A stretch of DNA of 64,000 bases. Origin: G965232465 sp965232465. Lineage in GTDB: Bacteria; Pseudomonadota; Alphaproteobacteria; JAQWUY01. The notes beneath the pieces were generated by a model that was given only the letters and a program-made list of their open reading frames with translations, ran no database searches and was not told where the DNA came from. This document shows, piece after piece, positions 18,091 to 27,490 of the stretch (its first letter is position 1; each line of letters begins with the position of its first letter). A program made the translations under genes and the position numbers. Location: contig OZ246977.1 in assembly GCA_965232465.1 (NCBI GenBank), forward strand, positions 248,001 to 312,000. The letters are read 5' to 3'.

Positions 18091-20459
18091 TGATATATGA
18101 AAACAGACCTATTGAAACCTTATATATTCTGTTACCATTGCCCCTTTTAAATGGGGCATATGTGTATGGGATGCCCCCAGAATTGTTCAAAAATAAACGC
18201 TTACAAGTGGGTACATTTGTCCAAGTCCCCCTCAGCAAAAAAAAAATCATCGGGGTGGTATGGCATCGCACAGATGATTCTGTGATCGACAGCAAAAGAA
18301 TAAAAAATATTTTGTGCGTATATGATTGCCCCCCATTGCCCAAGGATAGTATCGCCTTAATAACCTATATCAGTGCATATAACATTTGTCCATTGGGGGC
18401 GGTGTTAAAAATGGCAATGCCCACCCCTGATGCCATATCCCATCCCAAAACCACCATCTGTTATACAAAAAGTCCCAATCCCCCTGTTGTAAAAATAACG
18501 CCCAAGCGACAAGCGGTGTTGCATGCTTTAAACCAATCCCCCCCCATACCCCACACAGAATTGATGCATAAAACAGGGGCAAGCGATGCCATTATTCGTA
18601 CTATGCAAACTGCGGGGCTCATAGATGCCCACACCATACCCAAAATGGCAAAAACAGATATAACCCCCTTGTATACCACCCATCCCACCCCTTTAAATAT
18701 GGAACAGCAAGTGGCGGCTGATACCATAAAACATGCCCATGGCACATTCGAAGTGTTTGCCTTGGATGGGGTTACAGGATCGGGCAAAACAGAAACCTAT
18801 TTTGAAGCCATTGCCCACACTTTATTACAGAATAAACAAGTGTTGGTGTTATTACCGGAAATCGCCTTAAGCAGTCAATGGGAACACCGATTTTACGACA
18901 GATTCGGTTTTAAACCCTTGGTATGGCACAGCGAAATATCCCCCAAAAATCGCAACTTGATTTGGGCGGGCGTATTACATGGCACTGTATCGGTAGTAGT
19001 CGGGGCAAGATCCGCCCTGCATATGCCATTTGATAATTTGGGACTTATTGTTGTCGACGAAGAACATGATGGGGCATATAAACAACAGGACACTGTATTA
19101 TACAACGCCCGTGATATGGCGATTGTGCGGGCAAAAAAGAACATGTGTCCGATTGTCCTTGCCAGTGCCACCCCATCCATGGAATCATGGGCAAATATAG
19201 TGGGCGGACGATATACGCATTTGAAATTATCAAAACGGCACAGTGGCACACAGGTTGCAACCTACACCCCGATTGATATAACCACTGAAAAAATGGACAA
19301 AGATTGTTTTATTACACCCACATTATTACACCATATGCAAGCAACCTTCGACAAAGGCTTGCAAACCCTGTTATTTTTAAACCGACGGGGCTATGCCCCG
19401 CTTAGCTTATGTCGGGCGTGTGGGTATCGTTTTCAATGTAAAAATTGTGACAGTTGGCTGATACACCATAAATACAACACCTATAAAAAAAACCTTGGTA
19501 AAAAACTCTTGGGCAAAAACACCTTGGGCAAAAACACCTTGGGCAAAAACACCTTGGGCAAAAACACCTTGGGCAAAAACACCTTGGGCAAAAACACCTT
19601 GGGCAAAAACACCTTGGGCAAAAACACCTTGGGTAAAAACCCTTCTGGGGCCACTTTGCAATGTCACCATTGTGCATATACCATATCCCCCACAAATATA
19701 TGTCCCAAATGTGGGGCGACGGATACCATTCATGCTTGTGGTCCTGGGGTGGAACGGATTTATGACGAAGTACAAAAACATTTTCCCGACGCCCATATTT
19801 TTATTGCCACTGCGGATACTATGACAACCCGTAAACAGGCACGGGATTTTATCGAAAATATGCAAAATGGATGTATCGATATTGTAATCGGTACCCAAAT
19901 TATTGCCAAGGGATACGATTTTGAAAACCTGCATTTGGTGGGGGTTATCGATGGGGATATGGCATTGCATGGGGCGGATTTACGGGCGGGGGAAACCGCA
20001 TTTCAATTGTTACACCAAGTGGGCGGACGGGTCGGCAGGGGCAACACAGAAGGGTGTGCTTTTATCCAAACCGCAAATGCGAATCACCCCGTATTACAAG
20101 CGTTAATGGACAATCGACGGGACACTTTTTTAAACACAGAATTACAGATTCGAAAAATCATCCAACAACCGCCATTTCATCGCCTGGCCAATATACTGGT
20201 ATCAGGGGCAAATCCCCAGCTGGTGGAACAAACCGCCAAACACTTGGTGCACATCGCACCCCATACCACAGATATGAGGATACTTGGACCTGCTGACCCC
20301 ACCATACCCCTATTATGCGGAAAATATCGCAAAAAAATCTTGGTAAATGCCCCGAAACATATTACAATCCAACCGATACTTAAAAACTGGATATATGGAT
20401 ACCAAAAACCCTCGACTATCCGCATTCAAATTGACATAGATCCATACAGTTTTACATAA
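18090..20459 (+). CDS. priA: Primosomal replication restart helicase PriA with an in-frame repeat insertion
   Basis: This 789-aa superfamily 2 helicase reloads the replisome at stalled forks. It has an N-terminal DNA 3'-end-binding domain, Walker A GVTGSGKTE, a DEEH box, the zinc-binding domain and the C-terminal helicase motifs (GTQIIAKGYDF, GRVGRG). The zinc ligands CRACGYRFQCKNCDSW and LQCHHC...CPKCG are all present. The usual loop of under ten residues between HHKY and LQCHHC is expanded to about 57 by lysine-rich NTLGK repeats. The loop lies between zinc knuckles, so tolerance is plausible. Start at ATG 18090 just after a TATAAT box. The pairing of priA with divergent atpH is typical of alphaproteobacteria. 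Confidence 0.96.
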   Translation: MIYENRPIETLYILLPLPLLNGAYVYGMPPELFKNKRLQVGTFVQVPLSKKKIIGVVWHRTDDSVIDSKRIKNILCVYDCPPLPKDSIALITYISAYNICPLGAVLKMAMPTPDAISHPKTTICYTKSPNPPVVKITPKRQAVLHALNQSPPIPHTELMHKTGASDAIIRTMQTAGLIDAHTIPKMAKTDITPLYTTHPTPLNMEQQVAADTIKHAHGTFEVFALDGVTGSGKTETYFEAIAHTLLQNKQVLVLLPEIALSSQWEHRFYDRFGFKPLVWHSEISPKNRNLIWAGVLHGTVSVVVGARSALHMPFDNLGLIVVDEEHDGAYKQQDTVLYNARDMAIVRAKKNMCPIVLASATPSMESWANIVGGRYTHLKLSKRHSGTQVATYTPIDITTEKMDKDCFITPTLLHHMQATFDKGLQTLLFLNRRGYAPLSLCRACGYRFQCKNCDSWLIHHKYNTYKKNLGKKLLGKNTLGKNTLGKNTLGKNTLGKNTLGKNTLGKNTLGKNTLGKNPSGATLQCHHCAYTISPTNICPKCGATDTIHACGPGVERIYDEVQKHFPDAHIFIATADTMTTRKQARDFIENMQNGCIDIVIGTQIIAKGYDFENLHLVGVIDGDMALHGADLRAGETAFQLLHQVGGRVGRGNTEGCAFIQTANANHPVLQALMDNRRDTFLNTELQIRKIIQQPPFHRLANILVSGANPQLVEQTAKHLVHIAPHTTDMRILGPADPTIPLLCGKYRKKILVNAPKHITIQPILKNWIYGYQKPSTIRIQIDIDPYSFT
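19518..19637 (+). repeat. 15-bp tandem repeat, 8 units, inside priA
   Basis: The unit AACACCTTGGGCAAA (encoding NTLGK) is repeated eight times without interruption; only the last copy differs (GGT for GGC). Degenerate units flank it on both sides (NLGK, KLLGK, NPSG), so the array began near 19488 and ends near 19645. The unit length is a multiple of three, so changes in copy number keep the frame. Near-perfect identity points to recent expansion by slippage. Confidence 0.97.
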
Positions 20460-20494
20460 TATAATATAGTTAGGGGGCACCCATAAATATATTT

Positions 20495-22579
20495 TTAAGA
20501 TGCGTATGTAATGATAAAGGCGTATTCTTCGGCTAATTCTTTTATGGCATCGTATCTGCCACTGGCACCGCCATGTCCCGCCCCCATTTGTGTACGCAGG
20601 ACGATTGTACTGTTGTTGGTTTGATGTGCCCGTAATTTTGCCGTCCACTTTGTTGGTTCCCAGTATGTGACCCGTGGGTCGGTTAAACCCGCCTGTATAA
20701 ACATATGCGGGTATTGTGTTTCGGTTACATTGTCGTATGGGCTGTAGCTGTCGATGTAATCATAAGCGTCTTTATTTTCAATGGGGTTGCCCCATTCGTT
20801 CCATTCGGGTGGGGTAAGGGGCAGGGAATCATCACATATGGTATTTAATACATCCACAAATGGCACCAACGCAATCACCGATTTAAACATATCTGGAGCC
20901 ATGTGCATACATGCCCCAACCAACAACCCGCCGGCACTCCCCCCCCGTATGGTGATATTGCCATGTCCCGCATATCCATTATTTACCAATGCCTCTGCAC
21001 AGGTGATAAAATCCGTAAACGAATTTTTTTTGTGCATCAGTTTTCCTTGGGTGTACCAATCGTACCCACAATCCATACCGCCCCGAATATGGGCGTATGC
21101 GTACACAAACCCCCGATCCAGAAGGCTAAGGATATGAACTGAGAAACTGGCGGGGGTGCTGTGACCATAGCTGCCATATCCATATAATATGGCGGGGGTA
21201 TTTTTATCCAACACTGTGTCTTTTTTATATACAATGGTCAAGGGGATTTTTACCCCATCAGGAGCGGTGGCATAAATACGGTCACATTGGTAATTTTTGG
21301 GTGTATGCCCACTGGGAATAGGCTGTGTTTTTCGCAACACCCGTTGCCCTGTTTGCATATTGTAATCATATGTATGGGTGGGGGTGGTTGGGGAGGCGTA
21401 TGAAAATCGCATAATCACATCGTCGTATTCCAATATACCCGTCAATCCCAAACTGTATGCTTGTTCATCAAATGCAATAGTATTATGGGTTTGGGTGGTA
21501 AAATTATATACGACTATGCGGGGTAGCGCATGTTGCTTTTCCATACGCACCATGTAATCACGGCTGACACTTATGAACGACAGCAATACACCAGCCATAT
21601 GGGGAATAAATTCTGTCCATGTGTTGGGATCGTCATATGTGGTGTCCGATACTTGCAAAACTTTAAAATCAATGGCACCATCGGCGTTTGTATGAATATA
21701 AAACATATCTTCACGATGGCTGATGTCATATTCAATCCCTTCCACACGGGGGGTAAAAACTTGAAACGCTGCGGTGGGGGTATGGGCGGGTAAAATATGG
21801 TGTTCTGCGGTGATGTGGTCGTGGGTGCTAATGATAATATATTTTTCTGATTCTGTCATGGTGACACCCATAAAAAATCCCGCATCAGGTTCTTCGTATA
21901 CCAACACATCATCCGCTTGGGGGGTACCGATTTTATGACGCCATACTTTGTCGGTGCGGTGGGTGTCGTTTAAGGTTACATAAAATACATAATCGTCCGC
22001 ACTGGACCACACAATTCCCCCATTGGTATTAGTTAACACATCGTTCAAATCTATGCCCGTGTGCGTATCCAAAAACCGTATAGTATAATATTCGGACCCT
22101 TGCGTATCGATTCCATACGCCACATATCGGTGGTTATGTGAATGGGTAACCCCACCGATACCAAAGTATGAAAACTGTTTTCCCATATTGTCAAAATGCA
22201 ATAAAATTTCTTCGTTTTGGGGGTTTTGCTGAGTATTTTTTAAACGGCGGGCACATATGGGATATTGTCCGCCAGTTTCAAATCGGGAATAATATTCATA
22301 TTTTCCATTGGGTATGGGCAACGATATATCGTCTTCTTTAATCCGTCCCTTAATTTCATTAAATATCTTGTGTTGTAGGTCTTTTGTTGGTGCCATTACC
22401 ATATCCGCATAGGCATTTTCCGCATCTAAGTATGCCCGAATATCATCTTGTAATAGGGAGGGATCACGAACAACCTGTTGCCAGTTATCATCTTTTAGCC
22501 AATGGTAATTATCGATTTTGCCACTGGGCGATTGCATCGGGCGTTTTTCAGCAATAGGGGGGGGAATATTAGGCTGCAT
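20495..22579 (-). CDS. ptrB: Oligopeptidase B (prolyl oligopeptidase family serine peptidase)
   Basis: This 694-aa enzyme cleaves short peptides after basic residues in the cytoplasm. An N-terminal beta-propeller is followed by an alpha/beta-hydrolase domain. The catalytic triad is visible: Ser548 in GGSAGG, Asp634 in GLTDPRV and His669 in GAGHGGASGR. The HIRGG segment before the nucleophile is also typical. It converges on priA. A 7-bp inverted repeat lies just upstream of the start. S9A family membership is certain; oligopeptidase B is the best match from overall layout. Confidence 0.9.
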   Translation of the reverse strand: MQPNIPPPIAEKRPMQSPSGKIDNYHWLKDDNWQQVVRDPSLLQDDIRAYLDAENAYADMVMAPTKDLQHKIFNEIKGRIKEDDISLPIPNGKYEYYSRFETGGQYPICARRLKNTQQNPQNEEILLHFDNMGKQFSYFGIGGVTHSHNHRYVAYGIDTQGSEYYTIRFLDTHTGIDLNDVLTNTNGGIVWSSADDYVFYVTLNDTHRTDKVWRHKIGTPQADDVLVYEEPDAGFFMGVTMTESEKYIIISTHDHITAEHHILPAHTPTAAFQVFTPRVEGIEYDISHREDMFYIHTNADGAIDFKVLQVSDTTYDDPNTWTEFIPHMAGVLLSFISVSRDYMVRMEKQHALPRIVVYNFTTQTHNTIAFDEQAYSLGLTGILEYDDVIMRFSYASPTTPTHTYDYNMQTGQRVLRKTQPIPSGHTPKNYQCDRIYATAPDGVKIPLTIVYKKDTVLDKNTPAILYGYGSYGHSTPASFSVHILSLLDRGFVYAYAHIRGGMDCGYDWYTQGKLMHKKNSFTDFITCAEALVNNGYAGHGNITIRGGSAGGLLVGACMHMAPDMFKSVIALVPFVDVLNTICDDSLPLTPPEWNEWGNPIENKDAYDYIDSYSPYDNVTETQYPHMFIQAGLTDPRVTYWEPTKWTAKLRAHQTNNSTIVLRTQMGAGHGGASGRYDAIKELAEEYAFIITYAS

Positions 22580-22597
22580 ATTATATTATCAATGTAT

Positions 22598-22615
22598 CTT
22601 ATAAGGTGTTATAAG
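22598..22615. promoter_or_regulatory. Inverted repeat upstream of ptrB
   Basis: CTTATAA-GGTG-TTATAAG forms perfect 7-bp arms about 20 bp upstream of the ptrB ATG. It could be an operator or a 5' hairpin. Nothing else marks the ptrB promoter. Confidence 0.25.
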
Positions 22616-22732
22616 CAAGCACCATATTAAAACTTATAAAATATACTGTCAAGGTATTTCTTAATGCGGTTGCAACTTTTATATTTTTCTGTTTACTTAT
22701 ATGTTGTTTTGCACTACATTACAGGGTACTGC

Positions 22733-22809
22733 CCACTCGTAGCTCAGCTGGATAGAGTGTTTGCTTCCGACGCAAGAGGTCGCAGGTTCGAATCCTGCCG
22801 AGTGGGCCA
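22733..22809 (+). tRNA. tRNA-Arg (anticodon CCG)
   Basis: A complete 77-nt cloverleaf is present. Acceptor arms are CCACTCG and CGAGTGG, with discriminator G and encoded CCA (22807-22809). The D arm is GCTC/GAGT, the anticodon stem TTTGC/GCAAG has loop TTCCGAC, and the T arm is GCAGG-TTCGAAT-CCTGC. The anticodon CCG reads CGG arginine codons. Confidence 0.97.
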
Positions 22810-22884
22810 CAGTTTTTCCGCTCATTTTTTGTTCATTTTCCTGTGGATGTTAAGGTTTCTGTGCCCAACTTTTTGATTGTACTG

Positions 22885-23655
22885 TTATTTCCATAAAATC
22901 CTTTTGAAATATTTAAATGCCACTTTGAATTCTGTGCTCATGAAAAATAAGCGGCATATTATCCAAATCGTACTTTTGGGTTGCAGGTGTAAGATTTTGT
23001 CAAAATGTATTTGTGCCATATATATCCATTCAGATTTTTCGTCTTTGTTTGAATCGTTTGAATCCTGGGCATATTGCCAATATAGTATGCCCAACATATA
23101 ATGGGCCATTTCTTCGTGTTCTGTACCCATAGTGAGTGCCATTAAAAAATATTTTTCTGCGGATTGCAATTTTTTTTGTCGTTGTTTTTGCATAAAATCT
23201 GTATCCTCATTGGCAATTTGCCGGTATGGTACAGTATCCATTGTATATTCCAATATATCCGCATGTTCAAAATACAGTTTCCCCAGTTGATAACACGCAT
23301 CTGTGTCTTGTGCATATTTGAAAGCTTTTAAAAAAAAGTATTCTGCTTGCAACAGATACGATAGTTTTTTCTTGGTATGTGCCTGTGTTGCGGACAAAGC
23401 GTCCGCATATTCCATATACACCAATCCCAATGGATAAAATCCGGCATCTGACCCCAGTTTCAATCCCTGTGTAAACCATTTTTCCGCTTGTTGTAACACA
23501 GCCATAGAAGTGTTATCCAAATAATAATCGTAACACGCATCCCCCACATCAAAGCACGCCCCGATGTCGCCTTTTTTTGCTTTGTGTAAGGTAATGTCGT
23601 CGATAATATCAGAATGTTCAAATGATAAAGTATCAGATGGGTTTTGTGATTCCAT
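22885..23655 (-). CDS. Sel1/TPR-like repeat protein
   Basis: This 256-aa soluble protein is made of helix pairs resembling Sel1 or TPR repeats: KWFTQGLKLGSDAGFYPLG, YFFLKAFKYAQDTDACYQLG, KYFLMALTMGTEHEEMAHYMLG and a last diverged one. Such repeats form a solenoid for protein binding. There is no signal peptide or membrane helix. It lies 41 bp downstream of miaA on the same strand and may be read through from mntR-miaA. Function unknown. Confidence 0.65.
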   Translation of the reverse strand: MESQNPSDTLSFEHSDIIDDITLHKAKKGDIGACFDVGDACYDYYLDNTSMAVLQQAEKWFTQGLKLGSDAGFYPLGLVYMEYADALSATQAHTKKKLSYLLQAEYFFLKAFKYAQDTDACYQLGKLYFEHADILEYTMDTVPYRQIANEDTDFMQKQRQKKLQSAEKYFLMALTMGTEHEEMAHYMLGILYWQYAQDSNDSNKDEKSEWIYMAQIHFDKILHLQPKSTIWIICRLFFMSTEFKVAFKYFKRILWK

Positions 23656-23696
23656 ACTTAATCCTTAAATAAAGATAAAAACATGCGTACATTATA

Positions 23697-24593
23697 TCAA
23701 AATATATGGGAATTATCAAATGTATTTATATCATCGATTATAATATGCGGGTGTAATTGATTGCGGATGTATGTGTATTGTCGTTTTGCATAACGACGGG
23801 TGGCGGTTTTGCCATGGGTAATAGCGGTGTTTTTATCGTATGCCCCTTGAATATATTTGACAATTTCACCCACCCCAATGGCACGGTAAATTTGTGCCGT
23901 TTTATCCATTCCCATATGCAATAAATTTTGCACTTCCTGCACCGCCCCATTGTCGAACATATGGGCGTATCGGCTATTTATGCGGTTATATATAATCTGT
24001 CTGTCCGGCATCAGGGCAATCATTTTTATGCGTATATCATCCGGCACAGCAACGGGGGGTAGGTCTTGGTAGTGGGCAAGGCTAGTGCCTGTACTACGGA
24101 TAATTTCCAATGCCCGTGCCATCCGCTGTGTGTCGCCTGATTTTAAACGCTTTGCCATCATGGGGTCTTCTTTTTGTAAGGCGGCATATATGGCATGTGT
24201 GTGCATATTCCGTACCCCTGTGCGGACATTTGGGGCAATGGGGGGAATGGGGGATAAACCCCGTGTCATTGCCGATGCATATAGCCCTGTACCCCCACAT
24301 AATATGGGGATTTTGCCCATATTTAGCACCTGATATATACGGTTTATGGCATGTGTCCGCCATTGGATTACATTAAACGATTCTAAGGCGGGAACATATG
24401 CATATAACATATGTACAATACCTTGTTGGGCGGTGGTGTCAGGGATGGCGGTTATTATATTTGCCCCTTGATATATTTGCATGCTGTCGGCGTTGATAAC
24501 CACCCCATTATATCGGTGTGCCAATCGTACCGCTAAATCGGATTTTCCCGATGCGGTTGGACCTATGATATATAACGCATTATGCCCCTGCAT
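23697..24593 (-). CDS. miaA: tRNA dimethylallyltransferase
   Basis: This 298-aa enzyme adds the isopentenyl group to A37 of tRNAs that read UNN codons. P-loop GPTASGKSDLA and the DSMQIYQG motif are at the N-terminus, GGTGLYASAMTRG in the middle and TRRYAKRQYTYIRNQ near the end. It follows mntR with a 5-nt gap, so the two form an operon. Confidence 0.96.
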   Translation of the reverse strand: MQGHNALYIIGPTASGKSDLAVRLAHRYNGVVINADSMQIYQGANIITAIPDTTAQQGIVHMLYAYVPALESFNVIQWRTHAINRIYQVLNMGKIPILCGGTGLYASAMTRGLSPIPPIAPNVRTGVRNMHTHAIYAALQKEDPMMAKRLKSGDTQRMARALEIIRSTGTSLAHYQDLPPVAVPDDIRIKMIALMPDRQIIYNRINSRYAHMFDNGAVQEVQNLLHMGMDKTAQIYRAIGVGEIVKYIQGAYDKNTAITHGKTATRRYAKRQYTYIRNQLHPHIIIDDINTFDNSHIF

Positions 24594-24598
24594 ATATT

Positions 24599-25027
24599 TT
24601 ATGTATTGTCCTTATGTTTTTGGACAAAATCTGCGAAGGCTTGTAATGTTTCTGGGCTGGCATGATGTTCCAGACCTTCCGCATCGATTTCAGCAATATT
24701 TTTCGGTACCCCGATTGTCAATAAAAAATCTAGTACTATTTTGTGGCGGGCTTGGCAATATTTTGCCAATTCTGTACCTTTGTTTGTTAAGGCAATGGGG
24801 TGATATGCCTGACATATGATAAAGCCTTCTTTGTGTAAACGGCTTAGGGTTTTGCTGACCGTGGGTTTGCTAACCCCCAAGTATTTTGCGATGTCCACGC
24901 TGCGGGCAATACCTTTTTGTTGGTGTAATTCATATATCAGTTCCACATAGTCTTCTGTATTTTCCGATAAATGTGCCGTGCGCATATGTGCAAACCGTAA
25001 ACTGGTTTTTTCTGTTAATGTTGGCAT
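24599..25027 (-). CDS. mntR: Manganese-responsive DtxR-family repressor
   Basis: This 142-aa regulator has an N-terminal winged helix (YVELIYELHQQKGIARSVDIAKYLGVSKPTVSKTLSRLHKEGF) and a metal-binding dimerisation domain with the E. coli MntR-like signatures ARHKIVLDFLLTIGV and DAEGLEHHAS. MntR represses manganese uptake when Mn(II) is plentiful. No manganese transporter is in the window. It heads a probable mntR-miaA operon. Confidence 0.88.
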   Translation of the reverse strand: MPTLTEKTSLRFAHMRTAHLSENTEDYVELIYELHQQKGIARSVDIAKYLGVSKPTVSKTLSRLHKEGFIICQAYHPIALTNKGTELAKYCQARHKIVLDFLLTIGVPKNIAEIDAEGLEHHASPETLQAFADFVQKHKDNT

Positions 25028-25446
25028 GTGTATCTCAGTATGTAATGTTGTCTATTAGTATAATATACAGTTTTATTTCCCTACGCTTTGCAGCAGATTG
25101 GATTTAGCGGTTGCACCCCATATTATACCCATATTTAAAACGATACGCAAATATGATTTTTATATTTTTCTTAACCATTTGGTGCTATACTGTTATGGTC
25201 TGTGGTGGCACATTATAATTTCCCAGCTACTAGCGTGTTGCAAAAATGCAACAGTCTTTATTTTTTTGAATTTTTAGGTTGACATAGTTGGGGTTGGGGT
25301 GTATAGTGGGTGCAATTCGTGATTGGCATGGATTGCTTGGACCGGGATATATGGACACCACATATATTTTGCTTATGTGTTATTCTAGGTCTTGGTACAA
25401 GAAGTATTTTTAAACTGTTTTTTAATTTTTTACAAAGGAAATGAAA
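25028..25446. promoter_or_regulatory. Gap between mntR and the porin gene; porin promoter and leader
   Basis: A strong sigma-70 promoter for the porin is visible: TTGACA (25279-25284), a 17-nt spacer and TATAGT (25302-25307). It implies a 5' untranslated region of about 130 nt before the porin ATG, long enough for riboregulation. Upstream, TATACT at 25186-25191 and the hairpin at 25236-25253 could bound a short RNA of about 75 nt. I see no protein-coding gene here. Confidence 0.6.
25236..25270 (+). terminator. Terminator-like hairpin upstream of the porin promoter
   Basis: TGTTGCA-AAAA-TGCAACA (25236-25253) is a perfect 7-bp stem followed by CTTTATTTTTTT. It ends just before the porin -35 box. 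No gene reads into it from the left on this strand, so it may end a small RNA starting after TATACT at 25186-25191. Confidence 0.45.
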
Positions 25447-26370
25447 ATGAAAAAAATCTTATTGACGGCTGCAGTGTTGGCGTTTGCTGGCTCTGCGTTT
25501 GCGGCAACTGTATCTGGTTCCGTAACAACAAAATATTATCTTAAAGATGAATATGCTAGTGGTAGTGATGCTAAAGGCGTGAAGTTTAAATCTTCTGGGG
25601 ATGTTGCATTCTCTGGTTCGAAGACATCTTCGAATGGCTTGACTTTTGGTGGTACATACAAAGTAAAGATTGATAATGCAAATGAAACAGCTGATGAGTT
25701 TGATGTAAATTTCACTGCAACTACAACTAATGTAAGTGGTGTTGCAGGTCCCACGCCGGTAGTAAACTCCGTTGCTGTAGATGGTAATCTCGAAGAAGGT
25801 ACACAAACAGAATCTGAAGTTTCTGCGTTTATATCTGGTACATTTGGTAAAGTACAGCTAGGTCACCATGACAGTGTAGCTGAAACTATGGCTAGTGCTG
25901 GTACCGAAAATCTTCAAAGTGCTATAACATATACTTCCCCGAGTTTCTCTGGCTTTAGTGCTGGATATACTTATAGTGCATATGATGAGGCGGATAGTGG
26001 GACTCCACGTGGTTTTGGTATAAAATATTCTGGGACATTTTCTGGGATTGATGTAGGATTCGGATATGGTTCTGAAAAAGCAGGTGATGTGAAGAAATCA
26101 GATGGTTGGAAACTTGATGTTGGTGCGATGGGTTTCACTGTTGATTACAAAACCAAAAAAGTAGATGATGTAAAATCTAGTGGTTGGAGCGTAAAATACG
26201 CAGCATCGAATTGGGATGTTAAGTATTCTGATGACAAAGACGAAGCGGATGTAAAAACAACTGCGATTTCTGCAAACTACACCATGACAGAAGGTCTGAA
26301 ATTAATGATTAAAGACGAAAAAGAAGGGGACAACAAAACAACTTACATCGGTACAAAAATCAGCTTCTAA
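25447..26370 (+). CDS. Outer-membrane general porin
   Basis: This protein of about 307 aa has a Sec signal peptide (MKKILLTAAVLAFAGSAFA, cleaved before ATVSG), then alternating-residue beta strands rich in Gly, Ser, Thr and aromatic residues, and a C-terminal Phe (YIGTKISF), the sorting signal for outer-membrane barrels. The loop GKVQLGHHDSVAET resembles the porin eyelet region. ATG 25447 is preferred over ATG 25441 because AAGGA lies 7-8 nt upstream of it. A strong promoter precedes it and an intrinsic terminator follows, fitting an abundant protein. Confidence 0.88.
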   Translation: MKKILLTAAVLAFAGSAFAATVSGSVTTKYYLKDEYASGSDAKGVKFKSSGDVAFSGSKTSSNGLTFGGTYKVKIDNANETADEFDVNFTATTTNVSGVAGPTPVVNSVAVDGNLEEGTQTESEVSAFISGTFGKVQLGHHDSVAETMASAGTENLQSAITYTSPSFSGFSAGYTYSAYDEADSGTPRGFGIKYSGTFSGIDVGFGYGSEKAGDVKKSDGWKLDVGAMGFTVDYKTKKVDDVKSSGWSVKYAASNWDVKYSDDKDEADVKTTAISANYTMTEGLKLMIKDEKEGDNKTTYIGTKISF

Positions 26371-26407
26371 TCTGAAATTTGAAAACCGAAAGAGTGTTTG
26401 TAAAAGG

Positions 26408-26433
26408 GGGAAAGCGTATGCTTTCCCTTTTTT
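26408..26433 (+). terminator. Intrinsic terminator of the porin gene
   Basis: GGGAAAGC-GTAT-GCTTTCCC is a perfect 8-bp GC-rich stem followed at once by six T. It lies 38 nt after the porin stop. Confidence 0.93.
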
Positions 26434-26452
26434 ATTATATATATGCACCGGT

Positions 26453-27334
26453 TTATAAAACCCCTATTACCTTTAAATCCAACAGGGCATCAATGATTAT
26501 GGACGAGCTATTAAGGCTGTACAGGTGCAATCCATCCACTTGATTTTGTATCAGCCGTTGGCACACATTGGCACATAATTCGACGGATTTTTCATAATGA
26601 TCGGCACTGCCTTGTGTGTATCCATCGAAATGGTGCACCACCCAATCGGGGACAGATGCCCCACAGCGGGCGGAAAAACTTTGTAATTTGGGCACACTGG
26701 CAACGGGCAATATGCCCGCCACAAGGGGCACTTGTATGCCCGCATCGGCAATCATATCCCGATATCGTAAAAATCGGTCCACATCAAAAAAGTACTGGGT
26801 AATAATACGGGATGCCCCCGCATCGACCTTGCGTTTTATATTATCGATATCCGCTTGGGGATTTGCAGAATCTGGATGGTGTTCCGGGTATCCCGCCACA
26901 CTAATATCAAGACCGCCCAGCCCATGTAAATATGCGGTTATGGCGGCGGCGTTTTTGTATCCATCCTTATGGGGCACATATGCCCCCCCCTGTTTGCCCC
27001 CCTGTGGCATATCGCCCCTGAGTGCCAAAAACCGGGTAATCCCCAACCGTCGCCATCCGTCAATCACCTTATTAACTTGGGATTTTGAGGCATTGACACA
27101 GGTAATATGACAACATAAAGTGTCGATGGGGACTTTGTTATCGGCGATGATATGTTGTAACAAATAATCGTTCATGTCCTGTGTGCTGCCACCCGCACCA
27201 TAGGTGATGGAAATATATGCGGGCGTAAATGACATTAAACGGCGTGCCAACATGGCAACCCGTTGATTATCCTTGGCGGTTTTGGCAGGAAACAGCTCAA
27301 AACTTAAAGTGGTTTTATCCGTAAATGTAGCCAT
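26453..27334 (-). CDS. metF: 5,10-methylenetetrahydrofolate reductase
   Basis: This 293-aa FAD enzyme makes 5-methyl-THF for methionine synthesis. The MTHFR barrel shows in SFELFPAKTAKDNQR, SITYGAGGSTQ, HITCVNAS, FLALRGDMPQG, VAGYPEHHPDS and ITQYFFDVDRF. Its start is divergent from cbiX with 156 bp between. Length is normal for the bacterial enzyme. Confidence 0.95.
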   Translation of the reverse strand: MATFTDKTTLSFELFPAKTAKDNQRVAMLARRLMSFTPAYISITYGAGGSTQDMNDYLLQHIIADNKVPIDTLCCHITCVNASKSQVNKVIDGWRRLGITRFLALRGDMPQGGKQGGAYVPHKDGYKNAAAITAYLHGLGGLDISVAGYPEHHPDSANPQADIDNIKRKVDAGASRIITQYFFDVDRFLRYRDMIADAGIQVPLVAGILPVASVPKLQSFSARCGASVPDWVVHHFDGYTQGSADHYEKSVELCANVCQRLIQNQVDGLHLYSLNSSSIIIDALLDLKVIGVL

Positions 27335-27490
27335 TTTTTTATATTCCCATTTTTTTATTCAATATTTATGAATATATAAACCATAAAAGCCCCCAGATAG
27401 TCAACAAAAAACATGCACTTTTTATAGTATTTATGATACCATAGCAAAAATAAAGGTATATATACACATTATCAATAGGAATATACAAAT

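Noticed and set aside
19488..19645. CRISPR array
   Set aside because: Units are 15 bp, adjoin without spacers and keep a coding frame inside priA. No cas genes are present.
19402..19970. Minus-strand frames with repeated FAQGV/CPRCF peptides
   Set aside because: They are the antisense reading of the priA tandem repeat; priA has all its motifs on the other strand.
22664..22876. 70-aa frame on the plus strand
   Set aside because: It runs through tRNA-Arg and encodes the tRNA sequence.
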